From Norana najaformis (Eukaryota; Annelida; Clitellata; Crassiclitellata; Hormogastridae): a stretch of 64,000 bases of DNA. Within the stretch, counting starts at the first letter, position 1. Each line of letters starts with the position of its first letter. Below are positions 1 to 13,600 of the stretch, piece after piece. Location of the stretch: contig OZ029913.1 of assembly GCA_964023275.1 (NCBI GenBank), positions 44,073,466 through 44,137,465 on the forward strand. Reading direction: 5' to 3'. The translations under genes and the position numbers were made by a program. Below the pieces are notes generated by a model. The model saw only the letters and a program-made list of their open reading frames with translations. It searched no databases and was not told where the DNA came from.

Positions 1-490
1 TTCTTCAGTTATTTACAATCCAACCACTCCGTTCAACGCGATCCTCTTCTCTCCTAACCCTTCTTCGCTCTCCCATCACCTAATCATTAAAATTGGGAAA
101 TCGTTCCGTAACCATAGGTGCTTCGCCCCTCTGGAATGAAATCCCGCCAGAATTACGGAAACCATCTGATCCATCATACAAACTCGCCAACACTTCACCT
201 CTGGCAATTTCTGCGCTAATCTCACTCAAAATTGAAAACACTACTTTTCCAAAAATCGTCCGAATTCTTCCCTTTATCTCTCTTCTCGCTTATAATTTAA
301 CTATCATCCACCGTAGCCGCCTGCCTGCATGCCTGCCTGACTCCTGGATCTTGACCTGGAACCGAACCCTTTTCCCTATCGATTTGTTTTGACTGAGCGC
401 CTGTGAATAAGCTGGTTCCCGCGACTTGGCTTTCGTTGGGCGCTGTAGAAATCTCGATGCTACGATTACATGTACGACTGATTAGGTGCC
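1..490 (+). mobile_element. LINE (CR1/Jockey-like) ORF2 C-terminal tail and 3' end
   Basis: The frame from 93 encodes a C-terminal retrotransposon tail with the APLWNEIPPELR motif, which corresponds to the WNSLP/WNxLP motif near the end of many CR1/Jockey-clade ORF2 proteins. The stretch 325-470 is repeated with high similarity at about 43405-43555, downstream of another ORF2 remnant, so it is the 3' end of one family. The element is truncated by the window edge and has no intact ORF. Confidence 0.6.
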
Positions 491-700
491 TTATTATCAT
501 AGTTTTATTACAGTCATGCTAGTATTATTAGGTACTTATTTACGACAGAATCTTCGTGCATATTAATTACTACATAATCAACATTCATTCAGCAGTCATT
601 AAGGACAAATGACAAGACAAAGTGTCAAAAGAAATGTAAAGTTGAGTACCATCAGCATAGAAGTATATCCTAGTGAATGATTATCTAGTAATATACCTAA

Positions 701-710
701 NNNNNNNNNN
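701..710. other. assembly gap (10 N)
   Basis: Ten consecutive N bases. A fixed short run usually marks a gap of unknown length, so sequence on either side may not be truly adjacent. Confidence 1.
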
Positions 711-1074
711 ACAAAGGAGGACTCGACGCATCTGGCAAACATTTGGAAGAATGGCCAAGTTATGGAGAAGCAGAGAAAGAACAAAGAAAACAAAGGCAAG
801 AATATAAGAGACGATATGATCAGTGGTGGATTTAGCAATAGGCGTGGGGGTAGTTTGCCCCCACCGCGCCACTCTGGGTTATATGCTGGCGCCCCTTAGA
901 CCAGACCCGTGCATGTTGGACTGCCAGAATGTGGCGCCCCTCTGGAAATACTCTTGCCCTTCCACGCAAGCAATCATGGAGCTGCCACTGGATACGAAAC
1001 AACCCATTTTCTATATGGATCAGAAGGCTGGGCAACGAGAAAACAAGACGAAAAAGAATCCTCACAACAGAAAT

Positions 1075-1242
1075 GTGACGGCTACGGAAAATTGCAGTAC
1101 TACAAAAATTATAAACGATGAAATATCGACAATCCTTGGACAAGCAGACAAATTCTGAATTTAACAAATGACCAAAAAGAATGGAGATCATTTATACGCA
1201 CCCATCACCGCCAAAGGGATGGCGTCAGGAACTGATGATGAA

Positions 1243-1243
<1 letters not shown>
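1075..1243 (+). mobile_element. retroelement 3' tail ending in a GATGA-type repeat
   Basis: The segment with AAAAAGAATGGAGATCATT, followed by CAGGAACTGATGATGA, recurs at 18835-18925 and in part at 45655-45735. All three end in GATGAT-like or tetranucleotide repeats, as expected for 3' ends of a LINE clade with a microsatellite tail. No coding sequence is recognisable. Confidence 0.45.
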
Positions 1244-1273
<30 letters not shown>

Positions 1274-1329
1274 CATACATACATACATACATACATACAT
1301 ACATACATACATACATACATACATACATA
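1244..1329 (+). repeat. (ACAT)n microsatellite
   Basis: About 21 uninterrupted copies of the tetranucleotide directly follow the retroelement tail that ends at 1243. Confidence 0.98.
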
Positions 1330-1429
1330 ATGCATGTTACATAATCTGTTTTAGCTTTTAAGTGGCGCTTTAGAAGTTTTCGATTTTCTACTTAAATTTC
1401 TACATATAAGCTACCCGTTGTCATATTGT

Positions 1430-1612
1430 GGGGCACGGTAGCATATTGGGCAGAGCGCTCGGCTTGTAACGCGGAGAGTACGAGTTCGAGCCTCCACGGG
1501 ACGGTTACTGCGTAGGGATCTTGAGCAAGTCCTCAACTCACAATCGCTCGGCGCCATTGATTGATGCTAAGTCATTAGATAGTGGCGCCTAACAAATGCA
1601 TAAATAATAATA
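1430..1612 (+). mobile_element. tRNA-derived SINE
   Basis: The head looks like a tRNA with RNA polymerase III promoter boxes: an A-box-like TGGGCAGAGCGCTCGG at about 1446 and a B-box-like GAGTTCGAGCCTC at about 1483. A non-tRNA body follows and ends in an AT-rich CATAAATAATAAT tail. A functional tRNA gene is unlikely because the 3' half does not pair as an acceptor stem and the body continues. Confidence 0.6.
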
Positions 1613-1789
1613 CTATTCCTGGTCTATGAAACTAAAGTCGCCTACATTACCCTACACTTAATTCAAACCCATGGCTGCCTGTCAGTTTCAGCTGAAGGGA
1701 AGGACTGTATTCTCCTTCCTCCTCTTAATTACATTATAAGCTTTATCAAGCGCTCGGGAAATTGAAACTTGATCCACTGCCTCATTCAA

Positions 1790-2340
1790 CTCACTTTGTC
1801 CGACAAACGTCAGAAATCAACGGGCTGAACGTAACTTGCTGACAGGGACCTTCGTACGCACGAAGCCTACGACCGCAGAGCTATCGACCGACCGACTAAG
1901 CGAGCGAGCAGTGTATTGTTTATGGCAGAACGGCTGCCAGGGGTCATAGAGGTGCTTTTCGGCTCTCCCGTCCTCCAAAGGATCCCGTCTTACCGTTCTT
2001 GAATCGGCGAGCCAAGCGGACCGTGTAGGAGATAGTAGGCGTGTACGTACTCACGCGGGGACGTGATAGTTGCCGGGTATTTCGTATTTTTGAACGGGCA
2101 ACCGCGTGCCGGCGCTATAAGAGGGGCTATATCTCTCTCGCGGCAAGTTTTTTCCAGGGGAAGCGGCGAATCGCGCTTTTCCGTCTTCGGATTTCTTTTG
2201 GCAAGCTCCCAGCTGGAACGAGAGCAGTTAGCGATGCTCTGTATAAGCGGCATTTCGTATCTGTGGCCAACCAGTGTCGTTGGCGCGCGAGTTTATAAAA
2301 TCGAGCCGTATTTTTTGTATTTTGAGGTGCTTTGTTGAAG
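1790..2340 (+). promoter_or_regulatory. CpG-rich putative promoter / 5' UTR region of the receptor gene
   Basis: CpG density is clearly higher than in the AT-rich flanks, with CG-rich clusters around 1840-1900, 1960-2060 and 2100-2190. A TATA-like CTATAAGAGG lies near 2116. The zone is 1.1-1.7 kb upstream of the receptor start codon in the same orientation. ORFs on both strands here do not look like known proteins. The transcription start cannot be fixed from sequence alone. Confidence 0.4.
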
Positions 2341-3339
2341 TTCTGGTCAGTTCAAAAGATATTTTATTCTCAGGGTCGGAATTGTTGTCTTGCACTACTT
2401 AAAGTAGAACAAAAACGAAACGGATATGGAACAGACAGCGCGCGTCGTGTGGCAAGCGTTCACGTGCGCTGGAATATTCTGCGCAGGAATTTATAAAATT
2501 TTAAGTTACTATTTCTGAATCGTTTCCTAAGTTTTTACGCTTTAAGGGACGTTTACTTACGCTAGGCGTCTAACGGTTACTGATGATCGCTGTGAGACGC
2601 GAAGCGCTGACAAGATGCGCGGAATTCGTGAACTAAGATTGTTGCTGCTAAGAATTGTGTACGTAAGAATTGTAAAGATGATGCATACATCATGTCAGAA
2701 ATTAGCTGTTGCAGTACATGCGCTTTGTAAAGCTAACTTTCGCGCCCTGCGCAAGATTTACGACTTAGAAACTTTCGTGTGCGGAAAGTTGTTTGCAAGC
2801 TGCTGAGGATTACTGTTGCGTATTTCGAGACCAGGCATTTGCAGGCTTGAGCGTTGTTTGTTTATTGAACTGGGCGCGAATAGAAGGCCGTTAATGACGG
2901 ATGTCGACCGGTGTGCTGCTTCTGGAGTAGAGATTTAACGGATAAGTTGTTTTGATGAGCGGTTAAGTTAGTGAGATGGCAGCCAGCGACGCTGCAGCTT
3001 ACCGAGATAATGATGACCTGGGATAAACAATTAAAAGGAATGTCACAACACTGTGGAAGGGTGGAGGGAAGATATTGTCAGTGTCTGGATTTAAAATTTC
3101 TCGGTCTAACTGGGTACCATGTCAGCCAGGCAACTCCAGTTGGGTAATGATGCTGGTTTTAATTCCAGATGTTCCTGTTTTAAGGCTTTACTTCTAGTTG
3201 CTCAGTAATGTGGCCAAGTGCTCCATATACAATCTCCAGCACTGGGATACTTCTAGTCGATTTTTTAACCAGGTGGAATGCGTGAGGTGAAAATTGGCGT
3301 GATCATGTTTAACAGAAATTTGTCTACAACTTCAGTTTT

Positions 3340-3488
3340 TATAATTCAATGTTTTTCAGCTGCAAGTTGCTTGAAATTTTTCACAACAGATAACGCATGC
3401 CATAATGTGCTGAACTGTGCCATTTACAATTGCGGTCATGATGTGAACTGACTGTTTATCTGATTGATCTTGGTTACCGTTGGTGACG
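3340..3488 (+). other. putative 5' UTR part of the first coding exon with upstream splice acceptor
   Basis: A pyrimidine-rich stretch ending in TGTTTTTCAG (AG at 3358-3359) precedes the coding exon. This suggests a non-coding first exon upstream, with the 5' UTR continuing from 3360 to the ATG at 3489. A candidate upstream donor is GTAC|GTAAGA near 2662. RNA data would be needed to confirm either site. Confidence 0.35.
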
Positions 3489-4631
3489 ATGGAACAAACT
3501 TTACCAGTTGTTCTTTTAATGATTGTCAGACAAAGGCTATTCACTGTGGGACTCTTTCTTCTGTGCATTGAGATGCTCGTTACTGTCAGCAGTTTGAGAG
3601 TCGGCTTTTGGAATTACATGGCAACAGACGACTTTGCTACATTCCAGCAGGTGACTGTTGACGCAAAGACAGGGGATGTGTTTGTTGCTGGTAAAAACTC
3701 CATCTTCAAGTTCAGCGCTATACTGAAACTCATTGCACAGTTCAAAACGGGGCCAGTTCTCGACGACTTGCGCTGCCATCCGAATGATACGGACTGCAGC
3801 CGGGAAAAGATGACGGACAATAACGCAAAAATTCTCGAAATCGACCCATTTTTAAATTATCTTCTTTTCTGTGGCAGCATTCAGCAGGGATTATGTTCGG
3901 TACTGTCACTGAACAATCTTACACTGAGAACGTTTGATGTGGCCAACCCTGCAAACTTTGTGGGTGGCAGAGAGACAGTGTATGCATTCTATACCTATGA
4001 TTCGCAAAACAGTTCATCACTGTTTGTTGCTCACACGTACGATGGCAGGCCTCTACATTTCTCTGTTAAAGCGATATCTGCGTTGTCATTACAGGAAATA
4101 CCCAATTCTTCCATCTGGTTACAGACGGCAGCATCTCTTGACTTCGAACTGTCAACGAAGTCACGGTACATTGTCCGATATATTTATGGTTTCAAGCATG
4201 GCGGTTTCGTTTATTTTGTGACTGTGCAGCGTGAGTCATTGGTTGACGAATTCTCTTTTGAAACGAGACTAGTCAGAGTCTGCCAGAATGACTCCAAATA
4301 CTATTCGTACACAGAAGTGACACTAACCTGTCGTCAGAAGAACTCAATTGCAACATTTCTGAATGTTGCACAGGCTGCATATTTTGCTCATGTGGGAAAG
4401 GATTTTTCAAAGCGCTTTGGACTTCTCGAGAATGAGATGGCTCTCTATATCCTGATGGCGAGAAGCAAAGAGAAAAGCTGGCACCCAGATCCAAGCTACG
4501 GCTCAGGTTTGTGTCTGTACACCTTGACAGACATTCGGAAGGCCTTCACAAAAGCTCAACAAGACTGCTATCTGGGATATGGTCGCCTGCTTCCATGGAT
4601 AACATACATGGAGCCAAGATGCTCAAGAAAC
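3489..4631 (+). CDS. receptor exon 1: signal peptide and most of Sema
   Basis: Encodes residues 1-381 and ends in phase 0 at AAC|GTAAGT. The ATG at 3489 is the first in frame; a second in-frame ATG at 3519 gives a compact 25-residue signal sequence and is a plausible alternative start. The hydrophobic core is [17 protein letters not shown]. Conserved Sema signatures include YFVTVQRE (about residue 243) and FLNVAQAAY (about 289), matching the YFLTVQRE and FNILQAAY blocks of vertebrate MET. Between Cys281 and the second block, where vertebrate MET has its basic furin site, there is only a short RQKNSIAT linker. A single large first coding exon carrying the start and most of Sema also occurs in vertebrate MET genes. 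Confidence 0.93.
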
Positions 4632-7600
4632 GTAAGTTCAGACTGGTGCCTTGCTTGTGTTTTTTTTTTATTTCTGCGGGGTTTGAAAGCAGAAAGTAAT
4701 TTGGTCATATGGTAAATTTCCAATGACACTCCTAAGCGACAGCAACCGTGTGGAGTGATTCGAATGGAATGAGTTTATATTTTATTTTGCTTATTATTTT
4801 TCTTTCTGTTTTCTTTTTATATTGTCTTTCATTTATATATTACCATTATCTCTTGACAGCATATCAACTCACAGAGCTAAGCCCAACATCTATTTTGACT
4901 TTTGTACACATTCACACCAGAAAAAAGGCATCCCGTTGTTGGATTGTTGTATTTGCGTTTAGACCTCTGCCAAATGATCCTTCAACCTTGGGACCTGGAT
5001 TCTAAGAGTTGCTATAGAGGCAAACTGAAAACTGAATTTCTCCCACTGGGCAGTGTAAGAAGTTTGAATGGCTTGGATCTTGAAACGTGGGTTACTCACT
5101 TGTTACTCACAGGTGTTATATTCATGACTTACATGAAATTAGGCATTTACATGTATGTCCCCAAGTCTTCAAGGATACCTCTGGTTTTTTTAGTTGCCTT
5201 GATTACTGTAATTCTTTCTTTTCCAGTATCACAGTCAAATATGCAGAAACTCCAAAGAGTTCAGGGCTCTCTGGCTAGAGCCAATGGTTAATGGCTAGAG
5301 ATGATGATGAGTTCTTTGCCCAAAGGCAGATCCATTGCGTATGGGATGAATGAGATGGTTTCCCGTTGCCTTCCTCACAGACAGTTGTGGGTGAGCAACT
5401 TGCCCAAAGTCACTCCACAGTGGCTTGAGGCAGATTTGAGCCTGCAACCTCCAGTTACGAGACACAGACCATACCACTACACCACCACGTCCCACACCCT
5501 ATGAGCATTTACTAATATTTCAGAATATTGGAATATAATCACTATACTTACATCTTTGCATTAGCTTCCTGTTCATTAAAGGATTTGTTTCAAATCAGGG
5601 TTTACAGTTCATAAAACACGAAACTCTGCCCAACCTCTATACTTAAAATATTCCTCATTCTCTAGAACTATCATTATTTAACCAGGCCATCTGACTGTCT
5701 TTTTCTGGTTGTGCCAAAAACTAAATTGTTATGGTGGACAAGCTTTATCAGTTGCTGGACATAAAGTTTGGAACTCTCTTCCTGCATCTGTTCGTTCTGC
5801 TCAGTCGCTTGTGTTATTTTGATCTCAGCTTAAGACTTATTTTATTCAGTTGTCTTATCCACTATATGGTGCCTCTCTGTTTTAGGAGGCTGACTTTATG
5901 GGGTGATGTGGCTTGATTTGGTGTCCCTTCGCTTGATACCTTGTGCATTATACATGGCCGTTATAGAAGTTGCTAATTACAATTACAGTTACAAATCAAC
6001 AATTGTGCATGTTACCTTTGCCTTATTGGGCCAGTCAAGCACTGCTCACATTGTATGAACAATGTGTATATGATCTGTGAGTACAGTGCCATGTTTGGAT
6101 ACCTCAGGTTTTTACTTTGATGTGTTTGTGTGGGTGTATATATATGTATATGCATGCATGTATGTGTGTATGTATGTATGTTTGTAAGCATGTTTGTATG
6201 CATGTGTGCATGCATGTTTGCATGTAAATGAATCTATTTGTGTATGTATGCATTTGGGTATTTATAAAGTGCCTTTCAAGAGCCACACAGAGGTGCTGAA
6301 TCACATCTACCATACAGATGTAATGAGGTGCAACTTAAGAAAATCTCAGAATGTTTCTTCTGCTAGTTGTCTCTACTGGACAGATTCATATTTTCAGTGG
6401 AAGAGTGTTTATCACATTGTATATGCCTGCATGTAAGTTCTGGTATTATACATATGTGTATCAAAGCACTTATAAAGTGCATAGTAGGGTAAGTCAAGAA
6501 CCTCACAAAGGTGCGGCAACATGTCTTTCTAACAGATCTAAAAAGGTGCATCTTATTTATGTATGTATGGGTACATATGTATGTGTATGTATGTGTGTAT
6601 GTATGTTTATGTGTATGTTTGTGTGCTTGCATGAGGCAGCTGTACAATGACTTAAAAACTATCAAAAGTGCCATAAGGCTTCTGAGGTGCATGAGTTCTT
6701 ATATGTTACCCCGTTGAGAAGTGCACTTAGCATAGAGCCTTAATGGGCAGTCAGACTGGACTGGCTGGATGCTGAGACAAGAGGCCGACCAGAGTTGATC
6801 TGTGACCCTGGAGGTGCCAATCTCTTGCCACAGCTGTGATGGTGGGTGGAGAAGTGAGTCAACCATCTTGCCCTGTCAGTCAGTTCCAAGGCTGTCCGTC
6901 CAGCCGTTACAGGTCTTTGTGAATTGATTGGCACTTGTGGACCAGGGATGGTACACGGCCGGTTGGTCATGGGATCCAGGTGTCCTACTCCCTTGATACC
7001 AGTGGCTTGAAATTGCAGACACTAACGTAGCCTGAACACCTCTCACAGGCATCAACTGTCTGGCAGCAAGGCACAGTAATTATCATTAGCAAGTCCTGAA
7101 ATGAGCTGGAATGTACAATGGCACTGATTAACTTACCTTTGGTCCAGTAAGAACATACAAATGCTCCTGTGTTGGATCAAATGCCATATCAGGAGCGATG
7201 GGGAAGTGACTGCCGAGACCATCTCCTAGGTCCAGTACCTGGTAAGCCCTTGAGTTCAGTCCTTCAAATAACACCTAAGTACAAGAAACGCAGCAAGAGT
7301 CCAGATTCACCACCATCCAGCATTAAAGCATTTCATATGTAGTTAAGTTAAACAGTTTAACTGCAGGACTCTGTATCAGTGTCCATCTGCACATGTATGT
7401 GAATCATGTCAGCACTATTGAGAAACAGAGGTTAGCATTTTTTAAGCATTTAGGTAAACTGTCAGGCTGCAGGTTACAGTTGTTGTGACACAGGATTATG
7501 TATATTAGCCTCAGTGGCCACACTAGTGTCTGAACTTGTTAGCAGATGACTCTGTAGTATTTGTTGGTTGGCACCTGGGCTGAGTCATTAGTATTTTCTT

Positions 7601-10600
7601 CACCCACTCTTAAAACTATTTTCTGGAACTAGCTGACACTATTGCAGCCTGGAGGTTCATAGACATCAAGCATCCAGCCACAAAGTTTAGTCACTATGAC
7701 CATATAACCAGACATTATTGCATCCTTTTGAAGTAATTAGACAATTTGAATGCCTCTGCTTAGTTTCTTTTGAAACGTTGATATACAAATTTACTATTGC
7801 ATTAAACAACTAAAAAATTACAATTAGAACTGTCAGTGGCAGTGAATGTGCTTTGACACCATACAGTTTATTTCTGTGAGCCACACTAGTGCCTGCTCTT
7901 AGCAGACACTAGTCTGCTTTTCAGTGAGGAGTCATCTTTTCCCGCTATCTTTCCACTTGAATACTCTTCACTTGATTTGCTCGTCTGCGTAAATTGTGTG
8001 GCGCGTTTTTTGCCGTTTTCGAATTTATTTGTTTTGACCTTCCCGTCATTGTTCGTCGGCTTTCTGTTTTGTCTTGCACAGTGTCTGGTTTTCACATGCC
8101 TGCCTTTGTTTTGGTGTTGATCTCCTGCTTTGTCCTTGTGTCTGTGCATTTTTCTGTCGATATCGTTGTGCTTTTATTGTTGTGTATCTGTGGTTTTATT
8201 CATCTGTTCTACTAGTGTTGTCTGTCTGTGCTTTCCATTCACTTGCACATCTGTGCTTATCTGTTACGCTTGCTGTCTGTGCCTATGTCATCTCTTCTGC
8301 CTGTCTCTCATCCATTCTGTGTCTCACCGATGAAGTTAATGTAGTGTCTGGAAAAAGCAGACATCAGGGTGGTTCAGTGGCAGATTGTAAAATGGTAAGG
8401 TAATAGGACAAACACAGTACAAGGCACGTTATGGTAAGGTAAGGTAAGTCAGGCAAAGTAAGGCAACACAACAACAGCAGTTCCACCGGACAACCTCTCC
8501 TTACTTATTGCAGGGTTTGACAATGGACCAGTGCTTGTATATACAGCTGTAAAAAGTTTAACTGTTTATATCATTTGCCACACATTGAAATTGGATCATT
8601 CAAACAAAACATTGTTTAAATAATAATCTTACGGATCTAGCTATTATACAGGAAGTGCTCAGCTAATGCCTGACATGACCTAACTTGTTACTGATGTAAC
8701 TTATAGCATGCTTGATCTGAATTAGTAGAAACTTGTGTCTTTACTGATTTAAGCCACAAGAATGAGAGTTTTATCATAGGGTAATAGGCTAGGAACTGAA
8801 AGATAATGGGGTGTAAATTTGATTAAAACCAATTTTCTGGGTAAGAAAGTAGAGACTATTTCTTCAGGGCTGGCTTTGAGGTCAGTGGTAACACTACACC
8901 TAGCGTTCTGGGTAAAGATAAGGGCAGGGCAGTCTGTTTTCTTTCTGCCGTGCTTTTATCCTGTAATGAGAGTGTCTTCCTTGGAGATTGGCTTCCGGAA
9001 ATGCAGAGGGGCAAGTTCCCCATCCATAAAACTGTCTCAAAGGTGAACAATGAATGAACAGTGCTTGTTTGTTTTGATTCAAACTAAGCGTTTCTGTTAG
9101 AGTTTGTGTAGTGTTCTGCAGTTTTGTGTTTTTATTGGCTTTGTGTGCTAATAGTGCCTTTATGAGGTTCCAAAAGGCACTATATAAATATCCAGATAAA
9201 TACATGCATACTAAAATGTGTACTTCTGAGTTTGTTTACATGTTTGTGTCCTGGTCTACCCTTGTATTTTAAAGTGTGTCAAAATGTGTTTCTTTGATGT
9301 TTTTAGTAGTACTTGTGTGTGTTCAAGTGCACATTTGTCTGTTCAGATGTGCGCTTTTGTGTTTAGGTTTGTATTTCTTGTATTTATGCATGCTGTCTTA
9401 AAAGTAATGTCTGAAAACAGCAGACTTTAATGTTACCATACCTTATTTTACCCCAATTTATCTTACTTCATCTGAGTTTACCGTACTTTATCTTGCATGC
9501 TTTACATTGCAATACCTTATTGTATGATAACTTTTTACCTTACCTTGCCTTACCTTATTGTTGTTATTGTTAACAATGCTATCTGTTTATCTATTTACCA
9601 TGTGGCTTATTTACTTGTTACTTTTGCATGTTTACCGTGTCATTTGTTTATTGGTTTCCCAGCCAACAATTGCTGCTCAGATGGATGCTGATTTCTGTGG
9701 TCTTCCACTGAACGTTGGCATTGGAAGCCGCTATCCTCTCTCGACCGACACGAACTTCACAACGGAAAGCTACCTGGGAACCTCACTGGCAGTCATATTT
9801 CATCAGGGAAAGACCATAGCCATCATGGGCACCAGTGATGGAAGACTAATGAAGGTAATTCACGGGATATTGGAATTCCTGGCATCTGGCCTCGTTTCAT
9901 CAGAATTAACAGTATCTATCAGTGTTTGTTGGAATTCCTAGTATTCACCAGAGTTTTATCAAAATTCCTGGAATCTGTTAGCATTTATCAGAATTCTTGG
10001 TATCTGTCAGTGTTTTGTTGGATTTCCTGGTGTCTGTAAGTGTTTTGGAAAAATTGTCAGTATTTTTCAGTGTCTTATCAGAACTGCTGGTATCTATAAA
10101 TGAACGCTTATATTATCTTACACCTTACCTTACCTGTCAGTATTTTTACTGGAATTCCTGGCAGCTGTCAGTGTTTAGCAGAATTCTCTGTCTGTCAGTA
10201 GCTTTTCAGAATTCTTGTCGTCTGAAAATGAGCAATTACCTTACCAGATATCTTACCATGTCCAGGTGTTGAATTACTGTTACCTTATTCTGGCTTAAGT
10301 TGGAAGTTTGAAAAACCTGACCCTTCTTCTGATGTAGAACTACTGCCGATAGCGACCTGTAAAAGACAAGCGATTATCTTACCTTTCCTTATGAGAAACC
10401 CAATATTTAGATAGTTGTAGATCTAATCTAATTAGGAAACTTTTATTACACCATTTTAAGTAATTAATTACCTTTATTTGGATAAATTGAATAAATTACA
10501 ACACATTTACATTTACAATTAACACAAGCAAATGTAATTGTAATCTTAATCTTAATTGCATATTTATATAGCTTCTCTTCAAGGAAACTAATAAGATTGG

Positions 10601-13600
10601 TCGATGGCATGCACAACTAAATATAACTAAAAATACATTTGCATGAAAGGGTGTCCTCTTTTGTGAAGAAAGTACTTGTTTTAATGAAGAGATGGATTGT
10701 GCTGATGAAGGCAGTGAATGTGTTGGATTCTCAGGCATCTTTGGTGGCTGGTCCAAAGCTTTGGAACTCACTACCCAGTTCTGGGCATTCAGACAGTTCT
10801 CCAATGTAATTCAGGTGTAAACTTAAGACTCATCTATTTCAACTTGCTTGCCCACTGTAGCCCAATTTCTAATTTCTCTGATGCATCGGATTTTGATCCA
10901 TCGCTTCTCCCACTGGTTATGGTTTATGACTATGGTTTCACTAGAAGTGACCACTGATTGACCACTGATTGCATTGTGATAAAGGTGCTATAGAACTCAG
11001 TGCACTAGATTAGATTAGATTCAATTGTGCTGATTTTGTGATGCACACGGCTTGAATAGCTTATCGTTTCAGAGCAAAGCAAAATTCCTGAATCACGCTC
11101 CTTTGGACAGAACCATTTGAGACCAAAGAGGTCTTAGTATAAGGGAACTTAGCAAACTGAGCAGATTGTCCCAGAGTAAAAAAACAGGAAACAAGTCGGC
11201 AAATACCATCGAAACTGCGAGTGCACTCAGGTGGCTGATGGTACATCAATATTGTGGTCTTTCGCGGGAAAATATTTACTCGTATAATAAAGTTCAGCAG
11301 TTGCTGTCAAAGTCTTCTTCACCGTGCAGACAGCACCAGCTTCATCAAGCCGCTGGTGTAGCTGGAAATTAACACCAGCTTATCCCGGCCCGGCAGTTGA
11401 TCTATATTTTGCTGGCCGTCAGTCAGCAGCTGGAGGCCTCTGCCCGCAGCGGCATCTTCGTTTCCAGGCACTTCTTGGCAGCGTCCCAGCACATCAGGTG
11501 TGAAAATACGAAAATCCTTGACAGTGCCCCGGGTGCTTTTTCTATGGCTGCTATTTCATCTGTGGTTGGCCAGTCTTCATAAAGTAGCGTAAGGTAAGGT
11601 AAAGCTATGTTAGGTAAGGTAAGGTAAGGTAGGTGAGGTAAGGTTTGGTTAAGTTAAGTAAGGTAAGACTAGGATAGGTTAGATAAAGTTAGGTAAGGTA
11701 AGGCAAGGTTAGTTAAGGCAAGATAAGGTTAAGTAATGTAATTGGTGCATTACTCTGTGCCTCTGATCAATGGTCTTTAGATGCATGTTGTCAGTGCATC
11801 TTATGAACATGCCATACAGATTATGTGTGGGAAATTTGAATTTGTGTGCAACTAGCAGAGATCTGCAAGCGGGTATCAGAGTGAACTCTTAATTGTCTTG
11901 TCTAAGTTTGTTGTTTATATGGGCTCATTGTGTTCAGATATCAATCATACTTGTTCAGATAAGATTTGAAAGTATGTAGAATGGCAATTGTTTGCAGTTA
12001 GGTCTAGATTGAGGCAGTTCACTGTTGACATTGTTGTTACCCTACAATTCCTTGCTCAGCTGATGGACACATGGTTTGTTAATAAAAGTCTTAAATGTCT
12101 TACTTACTTACCCTGAAATATAAGTAGGAGAAACTGTACATTAATGCTTAACAACTGACTTTTTACAGAAAGAATAAACTTGATATAGATCAAAAAGAAA
12201 GCAAATGGTATGACTTTCTGTAGAAATAGGCCACGTTCCTTGATTAGAAAAGATTATGTGTATCGTTTAGGGAAGGGAAAGCAGTCTGAGGGATAGGTGT
12301 AGTGACACATGTTTTCTGTGTTGTCCTGGTATAGAAGACTCTTTGGCTGATGTGCAACAGCAAACCAACAACTGGACAACCTTTTCTTAAGGATTGCATG
12401 GCTGCATGTGGTGCTGGTACTTCTACATGAGATGCTAGGATTTGCCCCTGGATGCAGAGGTGGAAGACATTCCAAAATCCATCATAATCCACCCAGCATA
12501 TATCAGTGATTCCATATCATTGTGTGGCAGTTGCGTGAGCTATGGTACTCTTCATCATTGTCATCATCGTCATCATTATCATCAGTTCATGAAAGCAGAC
12601 ATTTAGCAGTGATGGGTGCGAATGAGTGATCTCCATCTTTTGTGTCATTTTGTAAAGTCTAATGCTTTTCTCATAATTACTCCAGATCATGTTATGTCTT
12701 TGATTATGCATATATTTATGCATGTTAAAGATATTCAATGCAGTGCCTCTGAAGTACATCACAAAAGTGCTGGTTATGGAGGATTTTGGTTGTAACTGAT
12801 GCTTTCAGAAGTTCAACATAACAGCTTATTTGGATGGAGTCGAGTGTTTGTGTAAAGAAGAGATGTGAACACTGTCTGTTGAATTGTGACAGCACATGTA
12901 CTACTATGTATCTGTTAGCAGATACATTCAGTTATTGTGCATAATCTGGCTAAGTACAGTGCAGTCCCATTTACGCATGACCCATTCACATGTGAATCTA
13001 CTTAATGCACAATTGCAGCATGCATCCAGATGCCACCGATTTAATATGTGAGACTCGTTATCTCGCAATATATAGGAACTTGCTGTGTAGCTATACGTCA
13101 CAGAATTTTTGTAAAATCAATTCACATGCTGTACTGGCAAATATTCAGTCTCATGGTCATCTGAAAAACCCTTCATCAGCTGCAACAGCCGCCTGAATAT
13201 GCAGCAATAGTTGCTGACTGTAGCTGGATTTAAGCCCTGCAGGGAGCAGTACAATTCTCAAGCAGTTGAAAATAATATAACTGCACGTCTCCACTCCCCA
13301 AATGGATAAAGAGCCCACACCTAGTAGCAGCTGCTGCTCAGATAAATTGTGATACTTGTGCCCTTGGCTGTCACATCCAGCCTAGTTAACACGGGCAGGA
13401 GCTTAGCTGTTGTTTCAGCCAGGATTACAACAGCTGAGTACCAATAGGCCTGGTAGACCAATGCAGGAATTCATGCCCTTAAATAATGTCTGGAAACAGT
13501 AGCAAGAAATATATATTGTATGGTATTAAATACAGTCACTGCCCATAACAAGAAATCAATGAGGTTTTTCAAAGTGACTGAACAAACGCTTCTAGTGGCA

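Noticed and set aside
1220-1240. CTGATGA core suggesting a hammerhead ribozyme
   Set aside because: The other conserved core (GAAA and the cleavage triplet in the right stem context) could not be placed; CTGATGATGA is part of the retroelement tail.
1430-1612. functional tRNA gene
   Set aside because: A and B boxes are present, but the flanking arms do not form an acceptor stem and the sequence continues into a SINE body.
11588-11740. interstitial telomere repeat
   Set aside because: The unit is GGTAA, not TTAGGG or another known animal telomere motif.
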